From positions 1-60,223 of the forward strand of contig JAUQWW010000083.1 of the NCBI GenBank assembly GCA_030834965.1: 60,223 bases of DNA, in the 5' to 3' direction. Source of the DNA: Gallionellaceae bacterium. GTDB taxonomy: Bacteria; Pseudomonadota; Gammaproteobacteria; Burkholderiales; Gallionellaceae. This document shows, in pieces, positions 26,416 through 35,763 of the stretch; positions within the stretch are counted from its first letter, which is position 1; each line of letters opens with the position of its first letter. The notes beneath the pieces were generated by a model, which saw only the letters and a program-made list of their open reading frames with translations, did not search any database and was not told the DNA's origin. Both the position numbers and the translations under genes were made by a program.

Positions 26416-27117
26416 TCAGCGGTTTAATGTGCCATTCAGCGCCTTCTCCAGTTCGGGGCCGGGCAGGTATCCGGGAACCAGCGTGCCATCCGCAAAAATC
26501 AGTGTAGGCGTGCCGCTCACGTTAAATTTCTTGCCCAGCTCCAGAACTTTGTCTGCGGATGCGTTGCATGTACCGACGGGCGGCTGTACGTTGTTCAGCA
26601 TCAAGTCATCCCATGCCTTGAACGGGTTCTTGCTGCACGCAACATTGCGCACTTTCACGTCGGAGCCCTCAAATACGGGATACAGGAACAGATAGAGCGT
26701 CACGTTGTCCACATTCTTCAATTCATTTTCCAGCTTCCTGCAGAAGCCGCAGTTCGGGTCGCTGAAATAGGCCATCTTGCGCTGGCCGTTGCCCTTGACT
26801 TTTTTCAATGCAAGCTCGAAAGGCAGCGCGTTGAAGTCGATTGCAAACAATTTGCGCGAGCGTTCCTCCGTGAGGTTGCGTCCGCTTTTCAGCTCGAATA
26901 TGTTGCCGTTGACAATGTATTGCGCCTTTTCGTCGGTGTAGAGCAACTGGCCTTGCGTCACCACTTCATACAGGCCGGGGAGGGGCGACTTGTTGACCTG
27001 CTGGATTTTGCCGATCTGCGGATAGTCGCGTTCCAGTGCGGCTTTGACTGTGGCCTCGCTGGCGTATGAACAGGTGGAGGAGAGAGCGGCGAGCAGCAAA
27101 AAAAACGATCTAAGCAT
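26416..27117 (-). CDS. dsbC: Thiol:disulfide interchange protein DsbC
   Basis: A 233-residue periplasmic disulfide isomerase. A signal peptide (about 1-20) is followed by the DsbC dimerisation domain (21-85) and a thioredoxin-fold domain. The active site is C123-G-F-C126 and a structural pair C161/C184 is present, as in E. coli DsbC. The cis-proline is in V-S-G-T-P-T-L-I-F. It repairs mis-paired disulfides with DsbD, which is not in this window. It follows the hydroxylase gene by 26 bases. Confidence 0.94.
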   Translation of the reverse strand: MLRSFFLLLAALSSTCSYASEATVKAALERDYPQIGKIQQVNKSPLPGLYEVVTQGQLLYTDEKAQYIVNGNIFELKSGRNLTEERSRKLFAIDFNALPFELALKKVKGNGQRKMAYFSDPNCGFCRKLENELKNVDNVTLYLFLYPVFEGSDVKVRNVACSKNPFKAWDDLMLNNVQPPVGTCNASADKVLELGKKFNVSGTPTLIFADGTLVPGYLPGPELEKALNGTLNR

Positions 27118-27143
27118 GGTGGAATCCTGTTGGTTGGTTGATA

Positions 27144-28319
27144 TTAATTGAGAGCATGGCGCACCAGCATTTTTTTCAATGGCGTAATACGGTTGGTGGC
27201 GGCAAGTCCGAGGTTGCGCGCGCTGCGCAGCAGCGGGTTGCTGTTATTGAAAAGCTTCTTCAGTGTGTCGGTAGTGAATTGCATGGACAGAATGTCTTCA
27301 CGGCGCGCACGTTCATAGCGACGCAACAGGGATATGTTACCGCAGTCCGGCTGCGCGCCGCGTTGCTGTATTACTTGTGCCAGCTGGCGCGCATCACGGA
27401 AGCCGAGGTTGACCCCTTGCCCGGCAAGCGGATGCACATTGTGCGCAGCGTCGCCCACCAGGGCCAGGCGCGGCTTGACGATTTGCGGCAGGTGCAGCAG
27501 GCGCAGCGGAAAGGCGGCGGGCGGGGTGATCATATGCAATGCACCTAAAGTGTGTTGCGATGCGACAGCAACTTGCGCGCACAGTTCCGCATGCGGCAGT
27601 TCAAGCAGGGTTGAAGCCTTTTCCGGGCTGACGGACCATACCATCGACACCCTCTGCTGCGGCAGCGGCAACAGCGCGAGGATGCCGTCCGGCTGGAACC
27701 ACTGGTAAGCCGTGCCACGGTGCGGTTTTTCGGCGACGAAGTTTGCTACCACGCCATGCTGATTATAGAGCGTAGGTGGCGCGATGATGCCGGCCTCCCT
27801 TCGTACCCACGAATCGCGCCCGTCGGCGCCGACGACCAGTCTGGCCTGGATTTGGCGCCCATCTTCGAGTTTCAGATGGGCGGCATCTTCATGCCATTCG
27901 ATGCCGGCGCAGCGCGCGGGAGAAAACAGGGTGAGGTTGTCCTGCTGCCGCAGCCCTTCCCATAGCGCCTGTTGCAGCAAGTTGTTTTCCAGGATGAAGG
28001 CCATTTCCGCAACGCCCAGCTGATACGCACCGAAGTCCAGCTCCGCGCCGTCGTCCCCGAACACGCGCATCCGCTCGACTTGCTGCACGCGGCTCTGGTT
28101 CAGCCGCTGCCAGGCGCCGCACTGCGTCAGGAAAGTTGCGCTGCCGGGGCTGATTGCGTAGATGCGGCTATCCCAGCCTTGCTCGGCAACGGGGCGCTCG
28201 CCAGATCCGGCCATGGGCTGGCCTTCCACCAGCGCCACGGACAGCCCGGCGGGCCTAAGCGCGGCGGCCAGGCTGGCTCCAACCAGCCCGCCGCCAATGA
28301 TCAGGATGTCGAAAATCAT
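27144..28319 (-). CDS. UbiH/UbiF family FAD-dependent hydroxylase
   Basis: A 391-residue class A flavoprotein monooxygenase of the ubiquinone hydroxylase family. The dinucleotide fold is I-I-G-G-G-L-V-G-A-S, the second FAD/NAD motif is V-G-A-D-G-R-D-S-W-V-R, and the third motif is G-D-A-A-H-N-V-H-P-L-A-G-Q-G-V-N-L-G-F-R-D. Such enzymes add ring oxygens during ubiquinone synthesis; which position this one modifies cannot be told from sequence. It opens the minus-strand group with dsbC and the HD protein, divergent from dusB. Confidence 0.9.
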   Translation of the reverse strand: MIFDILIIGGGLVGASLAAALRPAGLSVALVEGQPMAGSGERPVAEQGWDSRIYAISPGSATFLTQCGAWQRLNQSRVQQVERMRVFGDDGAELDFGAYQLGVAEMAFILENNLLQQALWEGLRQQDNLTLFSPARCAGIEWHEDAAHLKLEDGRQIQARLVVGADGRDSWVRREAGIIAPPTLYNQHGVVANFVAEKPHRGTAYQWFQPDGILALLPLPQQRVSMVWSVSPEKASTLLELPHAELCAQVAVASQHTLGALHMITPPAAFPLRLLHLPQIVKPRLALVGDAAHNVHPLAGQGVNLGFRDARQLAQVIQQRGAQPDCGNISLLRRYERARREDILSMQFTTDTLKKLFNNSNPLLRSARNLGLAATNRITPLKKMLVRHALN

Positions 28320-28357
28320 CGCTTGCAGGGAAATTCTGCTTTAGATGCAGATGATCA

Positions 28358-28386
28358 TAGCACGGTGCGGTTGATTAATTTATAAT
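28358..28386 (+). promoter_or_regulatory. Promoter for dusB-fis with G/C-rich discriminator
   Basis: A perfect -10 TATAAT (28381-28386) lies 23 bases before the dusB ATG. At 17-base spacing the -35 position (28358-28363, TAGCAC) is poor. The bases after the -10 (CAGCGCCC) are G/C-rich, as in stringently controlled promoters such as E. coli dusB-fis. The regulatory reading is inference. Confidence 0.5.
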
Positions 28387-28409
28387 CAGCGCCCTTCTGG
28401 AAAACCGTC

Positions 28410-29417
28410 ATGCGCATCGGCCCCTACCAACTCAAGAATAACCTGATTGTCGCCCCTATGGCCGGCGTGACGGATCGACCTTTCCGCATGTTGTGCAAGC
28501 GCATGGGCGCGGGCATGGCGGTGAGCGAGATGGTGGCCTCCAATTCGCTGTTGTACGGCTCGGAAAAGACCAGGCGCCGCGCCAATCACGAGGGCGAGAC
28601 GGACCCGATCTCGGTACAGATCGTCGGTGCTGATCCCAAAATGCTGGCGCAGGCCGCCCGATACAACGTCGACGCTGGCGCGCAGATCATAGATATCAAC
28701 ATGGGCTGCCCGGCGAAGAAAATCTGCAACGTGATGGCCGGCTCCGCACTGTTGCAGAACGAGGCGCTGGTGGCGCAAATACTGGAGGCGGTCGTGGCGG
28801 CGGTGGCCGTGCCGGTGACGCTGAAAATCCGCACCGGCTGGGACAAGAGCAACCGCAATGCCGTCAGCATCGCGCGCATCGCCGAATCCAGCGGCATTCA
28901 GGCCCTTGCGATTCACGGACGCACGCGCGCCTGCGCTTATACCGGCAATGCGGAATACGACACCATCGCTGCGGTGAAGGCCGAGGTGAATATACCTGTC
29001 ATCGCCAATGGCGACATCACCACGCCGGAAAAAGCCAGATACGTACTGGAGCATACCGGCGTGGATGCCGTAATGATCGGCCGCGCCGCGCAGGGCCGTC
29101 CTTGGCTGTTCCGCGAAATTGCTCATTTCCTCGCCACCGGCAAACACCTTGCCGCACCACAGGTCGGGGAGATCCGGCAGGTGCTGCTCGGCCATGTGCA
29201 TGAACTTTACGATTTCTATGGCGAACACACCGGCCTGCGTGTGGCGCGCAAGCACATCTCCTGGTACACCAAGGGACTGGTCGGGTCGGCGCATTTCCGC
29301 CATCACATGAATCAGCTGGAAAGCTGTGCGGAACAATTGCTGGCCGTAAATGACTTTTTTGATGAACAGCTGCAGCGCGGGGAGCGCCTGCATTATGTCG
29401 AGGAACTGGCAGCATGA
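28410..29417 (+). CDS. dusB: tRNA-dihydrouridine synthase B
   Basis: A 335-residue FMN enzyme reducing uridine to dihydrouridine in the tRNA D-loop. The TIM barrel opens with V-A-P-M-A-G-V-T-D; the catalytic cysteine is C100 in N-M-G-C-P-A-K-K. Other signatures are K-I-R-T-G-W, I-H-G-R-T-R and M-I-G-R-A-A-Q-G-R-P-W. It overlaps fis by ATGA, the classic dusB-fis operon. Confidence 0.96.
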   Translation: MRIGPYQLKNNLIVAPMAGVTDRPFRMLCKRMGAGMAVSEMVASNSLLYGSEKTRRRANHEGETDPISVQIVGADPKMLAQAARYNVDAGAQIIDINMGCPAKKICNVMAGSALLQNEALVAQILEAVVAAVAVPVTLKIRTGWDKSNRNAVSIARIAESSGIQALAIHGRTRACAYTGNAEYDTIAAVKAEVNIPVIANGDITTPEKARYVLEHTGVDAVMIGRAAQGRPWLFREIAHFLATGKHLAAPQVGEIRQVLLGHVHELYDFYGEHTGLRVARKHISWYTKGLVGSAHFRHHMNQLESCAEQLLAVNDFFDEQLQRGERLHYVEELAA

Positions 29418-29677
29418 AAAAGAAAGCCCCTGATTGCATGTTGGATGAGAATGAAGTTGCGCACCACGTACGCAAGGTGATGGACGATTACTTCAGGGAT
29501 CTCGATGGCGAGGAGCCTTCGTGCGCGGTGTACGACATGGTGATGAACTGCGTGGAAAAGCCGCTGATCGAAACCGTGCTGCATCATTCGGGGGGAAACC
29601 AGACGCGGGCTGCCGAGCTGCTCGGGCTGAACCGCAACACCCTGCGCAAGAAAATCCAGCAGCACCGCATCAAATAA
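29414..29677 (+). CDS. fis: DNA-binding protein Fis
   Basis: An 87-residue nucleoid protein and transcription factor. The C-terminal helix-turn-helix (G-N-Q-T-R-A-A-E-L-L-G-L-N-R-N-T-L-R-K-K) is nearly identical to enterobacterial Fis; the N-terminal part is the variable dimerisation segment. Fis regulates rRNA and growth-phase genes and DNA topology. The ATG overlaps the dusB stop (ATGA), so it is translationally coupled. Confidence 0.95.
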   Translation: MKKKAPDCMLDENEVAHHVRKVMDDYFRDLDGEEPSCAVYDMVMNCVEKPLIETVLHHSGGNQTRAAELLGLNRNTLRKKIQQHRIK

Positions 29678-29719
29678 TTTATCACCCTGGTCCCAATACA
29701 ACAGCACGGAAAATAAAAA

Positions 29720-31285
29720 ATGGCAGCCATCAAACAGGCACTCATCAGCGTATCGGACAAGTCCGGCGTACTGGAATTCGCGCGCGGCTTACACCAGCTG
29801 GGCGTAAAAATCCTCTCCACCGGCGGCACCGCCAAGCTGCTTGCTGACAATGGCGTGCCATGCACCGAGGTGGCCGATTACACCGGGTTTCCCGAGATGC
29901 TGGATGGGCGCGTGAAGACGCTGCAGCCGAAAGTGCATGCCGGCATCCTGGCGCGGCGCGATCTGCCCGAGCATGTCGCCACGCTGGAAAAGCACGGCAT
30001 TCCGACCATTGACCTGGTGGTGGTGAACCTCTACCCGTTCGCGGCAACGGTGGCGAAGCCCGGTTGCACGTTGGAGGACGCCATTGAGAACATCGACATC
30101 GGCGGGCCGACCATGGTGCGCGCGGCAGCGAAGAATCACGCGCATGTCGCCATCGTGACCGACCCGGCGGACTATCCGGGCGTACTGGCTGAGATGCGCG
30201 CCAACAGTGCTGCGGTTTCCGATGCCGCACGTTTCGCTCTGGCCAAGAAAGCCTACTCGCACACCGCCGCCTACGATTCCGCGATCAGCAACTACCTCAC
30301 GGCGATCAATGCGGATGGCACGAAGAGTGCATTCCCGGCGCAGATCAATTTCAATTTCGCCAAGGTGCAGGACATGCGCTACGGCGAGAATCCGCACCAG
30401 AGCGCAGCGTTCTACCGCGACCTCAACCCGGTGGCAGGCGGCATTGCCGACTACACACAGCTGCAAGGCAAGGAACTCTCCTACAACAACATCGGTGATG
30501 CCGATGCCGCGTGGGAACTGGTCAAGACTTTCGACCAGCCCGCGTGCGTCATCGTCAAGCACGCCAACCCCTGTGGCGTGGCGATCGCCGACAGCGCGCT
30601 GAACGCCTACAAACTGGCCTACGCCACCGACACCACCTCCGCCTTTGGCGGCATCATCGCCTTCAACCGCGAACTGGATGCCGACAGTGCTGCGCAGATC
30701 ACCGCCAACCAGTTCGTCGAACTCATCATTGCGCCGTCCGCATCCGAGGCTGCGCTCAAGGTCACGGCGGCGAAGCAGAATGTGCGCGTGCTCACCGTGC
30801 CGCTGTCCAATGCGCACAACCAGTATGACTTCAAGCGCGTCGGCGGCGGCCTGCTGGTGCAGTCGCCGGATGTGCTGAACGTTCAGGCAGCCCAACTCAA
30901 GGTCGTGACCAAGGTACAGCCCAGCGCTGAGCAACTGCAGGATTTGCTGTTTGCGTGGCGCGTGGCGAAATACGTGAAATCGAACGCCATCGTATTCTGC
31001 AAGAACGGACAGACGCTGGGCGTGGGTGCCGGGCAGATGAGTCGCGTGGACAGCACGCGCATTGCCAGCATTAAGGCGCAGAACGCCGGTTTGAGTCTGA
31101 AGGGTTCTGTGGTGTCATCCGATGCTTTCTTCCCGTTCCGCGACGGCATTGATGTGCTCGCGGCAGCGGGTGCGAAAGCCGTGATACAGCCCGGCGGCAG
31201 CATGCGCGATGAAGAGGTGATCGCGGCGGCGGATGAGCATGGGCTGGCGATGGTGTTTACGGGATACAGGCATTTCAGGCATTAA
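29720..31285 (+). CDS. purH: Bifunctional AICAR formyltransferase/IMP cyclohydrolase
   Basis: A 521-residue bifunctional enzyme completing IMP synthesis. The N-terminal MGS-like cyclohydrolase domain (about 1-145) includes I-L-S-T-G-G-T-A-K and V-V-N-L-Y-P-F, and the C-terminal transformylase domain carries the conserved K-H-A-N-P-C-G and R-Y-G-E-N-P-H-Q. Length is normal. It lies 42 bases after fis and is followed by purD beyond a 144-base gap rich in palindromes. Confidence 0.96.
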   Translation: MAAIKQALISVSDKSGVLEFARGLHQLGVKILSTGGTAKLLADNGVPCTEVADYTGFPEMLDGRVKTLQPKVHAGILARRDLPEHVATLEKHGIPTIDLVVVNLYPFAATVAKPGCTLEDAIENIDIGGPTMVRAAAKNHAHVAIVTDPADYPGVLAEMRANSAAVSDAARFALAKKAYSHTAAYDSAISNYLTAINADGTKSAFPAQINFNFAKVQDMRYGENPHQSAAFYRDLNPVAGGIADYTQLQGKELSYNNIGDADAAWELVKTFDQPACVIVKHANPCGVAIADSALNAYKLAYATDTTSAFGGIIAFNRELDADSAAQITANQFVELIIAPSASEAALKVTAAKQNVRVLTVPLSNAHNQYDFKRVGGGLLVQSPDVLNVQAAQLKVVTKVQPSAEQLQDLLFAWRVAKYVKSNAIVFCKNGQTLGVGAGQMSRVDSTRIASIKAQNAGLSLKGSVVSSDAFFPFRDGIDVLAAAGAKAVIQPGGSMRDEEVIAAADEHGLAMVFTGYRHFRH

Positions 31286-31295
31286 ATCGGAATTT

Positions 31296-31398
31296 CCCTC
31301 CCCGATGCAGGGGGAGGGTCAGGGTGGGGGTGGAAGTGCCAGCTTTCCATTGTGTCTCTTTATACCTCCATCCTGTCCTTCCCCCTTAACGGGGAAGG
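31296..31398. repeat. Two G/C palindromes in the purH-purD gap
   Basis: CCCTCCCC (31296-31303) pairs with GGGGAGGG (31311-31318), and CCTTCCCC (31377-31384) pairs with GGGGAAGG (31391-31398). They resemble the CCCTCTCCC-type palindromes elsewhere in the window. No T-run follows, so read-through into purD is plausible, perhaps with mRNA processing. Confidence 0.6.
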
Positions 31399-31429
31399 TA
31401 CTTGGCTCCTTCCCTACGTTGAGGTTGAA

Positions 31430-32734
31430 ATGAAGATTCTGGTTATTGGCTCCGGCGGACGCGAACACGCGCTGGCATGGCGTCTGGCGCAGGGCGCCAG
31501 GGTGCAGAAGGTTTATGTCGCGCCGGGCAATGCCGGGACGGCGCTAGAAGACGGCGTGGAGAATGTTGACGTTACGTCCATCCCCGACCTCATCGCATTC
31601 GCACAAAGCGAGGACATCTATCTCACCGTGGTCGGCCCCGAAGCGCCGCTTGCAGCAGGTGTGGTGGATGCCTTCCGTGAGCAAGGCCTGAATATTTTCG
31701 GGCCAACTAAGGCGGCAGCGCGGCTCGAATCTTCCAAGGATTTCGCCAAGGCTTTCATGGTGCGCCACAATATTCCTACTGCGTTCTACCAAACCTTCAG
31801 CGATGCCGCGGCGGCGCGCGCTTATGTGGAGAAGCTGGGTGCACCCATCGTCATCAAGGCTGACGGATTGGCGGCAGGTAAAGGCGTTGTGGTGGCGATG
31901 AGCCAGCAGGAGGCGTTCGACGCCATCGATACGATGCTATCTGGCAACAGAGTTGGGAATGCCTGTCCTGAGCATGAACGCAGAGCGAGCGCGCGCGTGG
32001 TGATCGAAGAGTTTCTTGAGGGTGAGGAAGCCAGCTTCATCGTGATGGTGGACGGCAAGCATGTGCTGCCGCTGGCCACCAGCCAGGACCACAAGCGCTT
32101 GCTGGACGGCGACAACGGCCCCAATACCGGCGGCATGGGCGCATATTCACCGGCGCCGGTGGTTACTCCGGAACTGCACGCGCGCGTGCTGCGCGAGGTC
32201 ATCCAGCCGGTGGTGCAGGGTATGGAAAAGGAAGGCCACACTTACACCGGCTTCCTCTACGCCGGGCTGATGATCGATGCGCAGGGCAATGCCAAGGTGC
32301 TGGAATTCAACTGCCGCATGGGCGACCCCGAGACCCAGCCCATCATGATGCGCCTGAAGAGCGACCTGTCGGTGCTGATGGAGCATGCCATCGCCGGCAC
32401 GCTGGACAAGGTGGAAGTCGAATGGGACCGCCGCACCGCGCTGGGCGTGGTGCTGGCCGCCGCCAACTACCCCGATACGCCGCGCAAGGGCGATATCATT
32501 AGCGGCCTGCCGAAACAGGCAGGCGACGATGCGCACGTATTTCATGCGGGCACCGCACTGCAAGGTGACCAGGTGGTGACCAGCGGGGGCCGCGTACTGT
32601 GTGTGACCGCTCTGGGTGATATGGTGAAAATGGCGCAGAAGCGCGCCTATGAAGTGGCTGACGCGATCCATTTCAATGGCTGCCAGATGCGGCGGGATAT
32701 CGGTTGGCGCGCGATGGCTTCGCGCAAGAAATAA
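31430..32734 (+). CDS. purD: Phosphoribosylamine-glycine ligase
   Basis: A 434-residue ATP-grasp enzyme of purine synthesis. The opening M-K-I-L-V-I-G-S-G-G-R-E-H-A fixes the start at 31430. The ATP-grasp core has I-K-A-D-G-L-A-A-G-K-G-V, E-E-F-L-E-G-E-E-A-S-F and N-C-R-M-G-D-P-E-T-Q. About ten extra residues (near 178-188, C-P-E-H-E-R-R-A-S) sit between V-G-N-A and R-V-V-I-E-E-F, where family members have only a few, possibly a small in-frame insertion. Confidence 0.95.
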   Translation: MKILVIGSGGREHALAWRLAQGARVQKVYVAPGNAGTALEDGVENVDVTSIPDLIAFAQSEDIYLTVVGPEAPLAAGVVDAFREQGLNIFGPTKAAARLESSKDFAKAFMVRHNIPTAFYQTFSDAAAARAYVEKLGAPIVIKADGLAAGKGVVVAMSQQEAFDAIDTMLSGNRVGNACPEHERRASARVVIEEFLEGEEASFIVMVDGKHVLPLATSQDHKRLLDGDNGPNTGGMGAYSPAPVVTPELHARVLREVIQPVVQGMEKEGHTYTGFLYAGLMIDAQGNAKVLEFNCRMGDPETQPIMMRLKSDLSVLMEHAIAGTLDKVEVEWDRRTALGVVLAAANYPDTPRKGDIISGLPKQAGDDAHVFHAGTALQGDQVVTSGGRVLCVTALGDMVKMAQKRAYEVADAIHFNGCQMRRDIGWRAMASRKK

Positions 32735-32826
32735 TACTACGTTCGTCCTGAGTATCGAAGGGCAAGGGGCGCAACCAAGAGCGGGCTTCTGATACCGAAG
32801 CCCGAACAGAACCGGCGGATAACCTC

Positions 32827-33384
32827 TTGCAGCGCTTCATCACCCCGATTGGCAAACTGGCCGCACATATCAGATGTGGCGGTCTTATCGCCTATCCCAC
32901 GGAATCCTGCTACGGCCTGGGCTGCGATCCGCGCAACCGCAATGCAGTGCTGCGGCTGCTGAAACTCAAGCAACGCCCGCAGCGCAAGGGATTGATCCTC
33001 ATCGCGGGAAAATATGCGCAGCTTGCCCCTTACCTGCAGCCACTGAATCACCAGCAACAAGCCGTTTTGCGCCGCGACGGCGCACAGGCCATCACCTATC
33101 TCATGCCCGTGAAACATTCTGTGCCGCACTGGTTGCGTGGTGAGCATGACACACTGGCAGTGCGCATTACCGCACACGGGCAGGCGGCATCCTTATGCAA
33201 CGCACTCGGCATGGCACTGGTTTCGACCAGCGCCAACCGCAGCGGCGACAAGCCCGCACGCACTTATGCGGATTGCCGGCGTCGCTTTGGTGCAGACGTG
33301 TGGGTGGTGCCGGGCAAGGTGGGCAAGCGCAAGAAGCCTTCGACCATACGCGCATGGACGGATGGTAGAATCGTGCGGAAGTAA
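32827..33384 (+). CDS. tsaC: Threonylcarbamoyl-AMP synthase (Sua5/YciO/YrdC family)
   Basis: A 185-residue YrdC-fold enzyme, TsaC-sized with no Sua5 extension. It makes threonylcarbamoyl-AMP for the t6A37 modification of tRNA. Signature residues are G-G-L-I-A-Y-P-T-E-S-C-Y-G-L-G-C-D-P, the K-x-R-P-Q-R-K-G nucleotide site and S-T-S-A-N-R-S-G. Translation probably begins at TTG 32827, since no ATG or GTG occurs before the essential first strand. It lies upstream of hemF, as in many proteobacteria. Confidence 0.9.
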   Translation: MQRFITPIGKLAAHIRCGGLIAYPTESCYGLGCDPRNRNAVLRLLKLKQRPQRKGLILIAGKYAQLAPYLQPLNHQQQAVLRRDGAQAITYLMPVKHSVPHWLRGEHDTLAVRITAHGQAASLCNALGMALVSTSANRSGDKPARTYADCRRRFGADVWVVPGKVGKRKKPSTIRAWTDGRIVRK

Positions 33385-33400
33385 GTCGCGAACAATCTAT

Positions 33401-33490
33401 CCTCTCTCTCTGGAAGGGAGAGGGGCAGGGAGAGGGTAGGTGACACGCCGCCCCTCTCCACCATCCCCTCTCCCGCAAGCGGGCGAGGGG
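33401..33490. repeat. Palindromic repeats between tsaC and hemF
   Basis: A dyad around 33401-33424 (CCTCTC...GAGAGG) and a longer one with arms 33465-33476 and 33479-33490 (one mismatch). The second shares its CCCTCTCCCGC core with the palindrome inside prmC (43942-43965). The gap 33385-33512 contains no gene. Confidence 0.65.
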
Positions 33491-33512
33491 AGTCAAACAA
33501 CCGGAGAAATGA

Positions 33513-34427
33513 ATGGATAGCGCCGCAGTCAAAGAATACCTGCTCGAATTGCAGGACCTTATCGTCACCCGCCTGGAACAGGTGGACGGCAAAAAATTTG
33601 TCCGCGATGGCTGGCAGCGGCCAGCAGGCGGAACAGGTATTGGCGCGGGCGGCGGCATCAGTTGCATCCTTGAGGAAGGTAATGTGCTGGAACGCGGCGG
33701 CGTGGCGTTTTCCCATGTACAGGGCGACAAGATGCCTGCCTCGGCCACTGCGCACCGTCCCGAACTGGCAGGCTGCAGCTGGGAAGCGATGGGCGTGTCG
33801 CTGGTGATGCACCCGCGCAATCCTTATGCGCCGACTTCGCATGCGAACGTGCGCATGTTCATGGCGAAAAAGCCGGATGGGGAAGCGGTATTCTGGTTCG
33901 GCGGCGGCATGGACCTGACCCCGTATTACGGCTTCGAAGAAGATACTGTGCATTTCCACAAAACCTGCAAGAACGCGCTCAATCCCTTCGGCGCCGACCT
34001 GCATCCGAAATTCAAAAAATGGTGCGACGAATATTTCTTCCTCAAGCACCGCAACGAGCCGCGCGGCGTGGGCGGCATCTTCTTCGACGACCTGAGCGAG
34101 CCGGATTTCGAGACCGCCTTCGCCATCCAGCAAAGCGTGGGCGACCACTTCCTCTCGGCTTACGTGCCGCTGCTGGAAAAGCGCAAGGACACGCCCTACG
34201 GCGAACGCGAGCGCGACTTCCAGCTTTACCGGCGCGGCCGCTATGTCGAGTTCAATCTGGTGATCGACCGCGGTACGATATTCGGCCTGCAGAGCAACGG
34301 ACGCACTGAATCCATTCTGCTGTCCATGCCGCCGCTGGTGAAATGGCGCTACGACTGGCATCCGGAGAAAGGTACAGCGGAAGCGGAATTGTACGAGAAG
34401 TTTTTGGTGCCGAAGGACTGGGTGTAA
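33513..34427 (+). CDS. hemF: Oxygen-dependent coproporphyrinogen III oxidase
   Basis: A 304-residue enzyme that uses O2 to decarboxylate coproporphyrinogen III to protoporphyrinogen IX. The signature region [13 protein letters not shown] is followed by K-x-W-C-D-E-Y-F, [10 protein letters not shown] and the C-terminal [15 protein letters not shown]. Its presence indicates an organism able to make heme aerobically. Confidence 0.96.
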   Translation: MDSAAVKEYLLELQDLIVTRLEQVDGKKFVRDGWQRPAGGTGIGAGGGISCILEEGNVLERGGVAFSHVQGDKMPASATAHRPELAGCSWEAMGVSLVMHPRNPYAPTSHANVRMFMAKKPDGEAVFWFGGGMDLTPYYGFEEDTVHFHKTCKNALNPFGADLHPKFKKWCDEYFFLKHRNEPRGVGGIFFDDLSEPDFETAFAIQQSVGDHFLSAYVPLLEKRKDTPYGERERDFQLYRRGRYVEFNLVIDRGTIFGLQSNGRTESILLSMPPLVKWRYDWHPEKGTAEAELYEKFLVPKDWV

Positions 34428-34511
34428 TAGCGGAACACGGCCCAAAGGCCCGTATCTTACTGGCGGTGAGCCGAGTGCAATTCCTGTTTTGTAATCCGAC
34501 GGGAGGTAATC

Positions 34512-34961
34512 ATGCAAAGACTAAGAAACTTTTTGCTTGTGTTGGGCACGACCATGCTGGTCGCCATATCCACCCGGGGGCATGCGCAGGCTGTTGATTG
34601 CCGTTCCTGTCATGCGCCCAACGGTGCAGCGGGTGCCACAGATTTCAGCCATATATACGCCAGCCCCACTACCCATCACTCGGTCGGCAGAAATTACCCT
34701 GCCGGTTTAAACGCCACACCGAATTTCAACCAGCCGAACGGTCAAAGCGCCGGGCTTACGTTCTTTGACAGAAACGGCAACGGACAGCCCGACGACGACG
34801 AAATACAACTGTTCAGTGAAGGCGGTACCGCCACGGTGGAATGCGCTTCATGCCATGCGCCGCACGGAACTGAGCCTGCCCCTGCCAACACGACCGGAAA
34901 TTTGCATCTGCGGGGTGGGAATAAAGGCAGTGCGCTGTGCATAACCTGCCACAGCTACTAG
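34512..34961 (+). CDS. Periplasmic triheme c-type cytochrome with an EF-hand-like loop
   Basis: A 149-residue secreted protein. A signal peptide ends near H-A-Q-A (residue 27). Three heme motifs follow: C30-R-S-C33-H34, C111-A-S-C114-H115 and C143-I-T-C146-H147. Histidines 55-56 and 118 could be distal ligands. Residues D86-R-N88-G-N90-G-x6-E97 match the 12-residue EF-hand calcium loop. The spacing differs from cytochrome c3/NapB families that I know. GGGAGG lies five bases before the ATG. It is monocistronic between hemF and the convergent tcdA. A role in periplasmic electron transfer is inference. Confidence 0.85.
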   Translation: MQRLRNFLLVLGTTMLVAISTRGHAQAVDCRSCHAPNGAAGATDFSHIYASPTTHHSVGRNYPAGLNATPNFNQPNGQSAGLTFFDRNGNGQPDDDEIQLFSEGGTATVECASCHAPHGTEPAPANTTGNLHLRGGNKGSALCITCHSY

Positions 34962-34986
34962 TCTGTGGCTGGCAATACTGTTTATA

Positions 34987-35763
34987 TCAATCCTTGGCAT
35001 TTTGCTGTGCGACGATCTGGTCTATGCACCATGACGCTGCAGCCAGCCCCATGGACGCCGTAACCGTCACCAGCGACCCGTAGCCCGAGCAGCTCAGGTC
35101 GCCTGTGCTGCATGCAGTATCCCTTTTGGAAGGCTCGTCCAGATACACACAGGCCACGCCGTACTTGCCGTTCTTGCGCGGCAATATTTTGTGTTCCTTG
35201 CGCACCCTGTTCCTGATGCGCGACAGCAACGCATCATGGGCGGTGCAACCCAGATCGGACAGCCGGAGCTTGAGCGGATTGCTCTTCCCGCCCGCTGCGC
35301 CGCATACCACGAGCGGGGTCTTGTTGCGCCGGGCATGGGCGATCAGCGCGGCCTTTGCGCGCGCGTTGTCGCAGGCATCGATGACCGCATCGAACCCCCC
35401 CTCCGGGATCAGTTCGCGCATGTTTTCTTCGGTCAGAAAGTCGTCGACGGCCGTCACCTTGCAGCCGGGATTGATGTCGTGTATCCGCGCTTTCAGCACC
35501 GACACTTTTGCCGCGCCCAGCGTGCTGTTCAGCGCCTGGATCTGCCGGTTCACGTTGGACAGCGCGACGTGGTCGAAATCGATCAGCGTGATGTGCCCGA
35601 CGCTGCTGCGCGCGAGCGCTTCCACGGCCCAGGAGCCGACCCCGCCCACGCCCACCACGGCCACGCGTGCGCGATGCAGCGCGATGCGGGCGCCTTCTCC
35701 GTAGAGGCGGTCTATGCCACCGAAGCGGCGCTCATGGTCGTCATCGAGGGGGTGCTGGTTCAT
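34987..35763 (-). CDS. tcdA: tRNA threonylcarbamoyladenosine dehydratase
   Basis: A 258-residue E1-like (ThiF/MoeB fold) ATP-dependent enzyme converting t6A to cyclic ct6A in tRNA. The nucleotide loop is V-V-G-V-G-G-V-G-S-W (residues 36-45), followed by D-x-D-x-V-x-x-S-N-x-N-R-Q and D-A-C-D-N-A-R-A-K. The former name is CsdL/YgdL. It overlaps the tatD stop by ATGA and so is translated with it. tsaC, which makes its substrate modification, is 2 kb away on the other strand. Confidence 0.94.
   Translation of the reverse strand: MNQHPLDDDHERRFGGIDRLYGEGARIALHRARVAVVGVGGVGSWAVEALARSSVGHITLIDFDHVALSNVNRQIQALNSTLGAAKVSVLKARIHDINPGCKVTAVDDFLTEENMRELIPEGGFDAVIDACDNARAKAALIAHARRNKTPLVVCGAAGGKSNPLKLRLSDLGCTAHDALLSRIRNRVRKEHKILPRKNGKYGVACVYLDEPSKRDTACSTGDLSCSGYGSLVTVTASMGLAAASWCIDQIVAQQNAKD

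Noticed and set aside
28386-29393. 335-codon minus-strand open frame opposite dusB
   Set aside because: Shadow of dusB, which carries all DusB signature residues.
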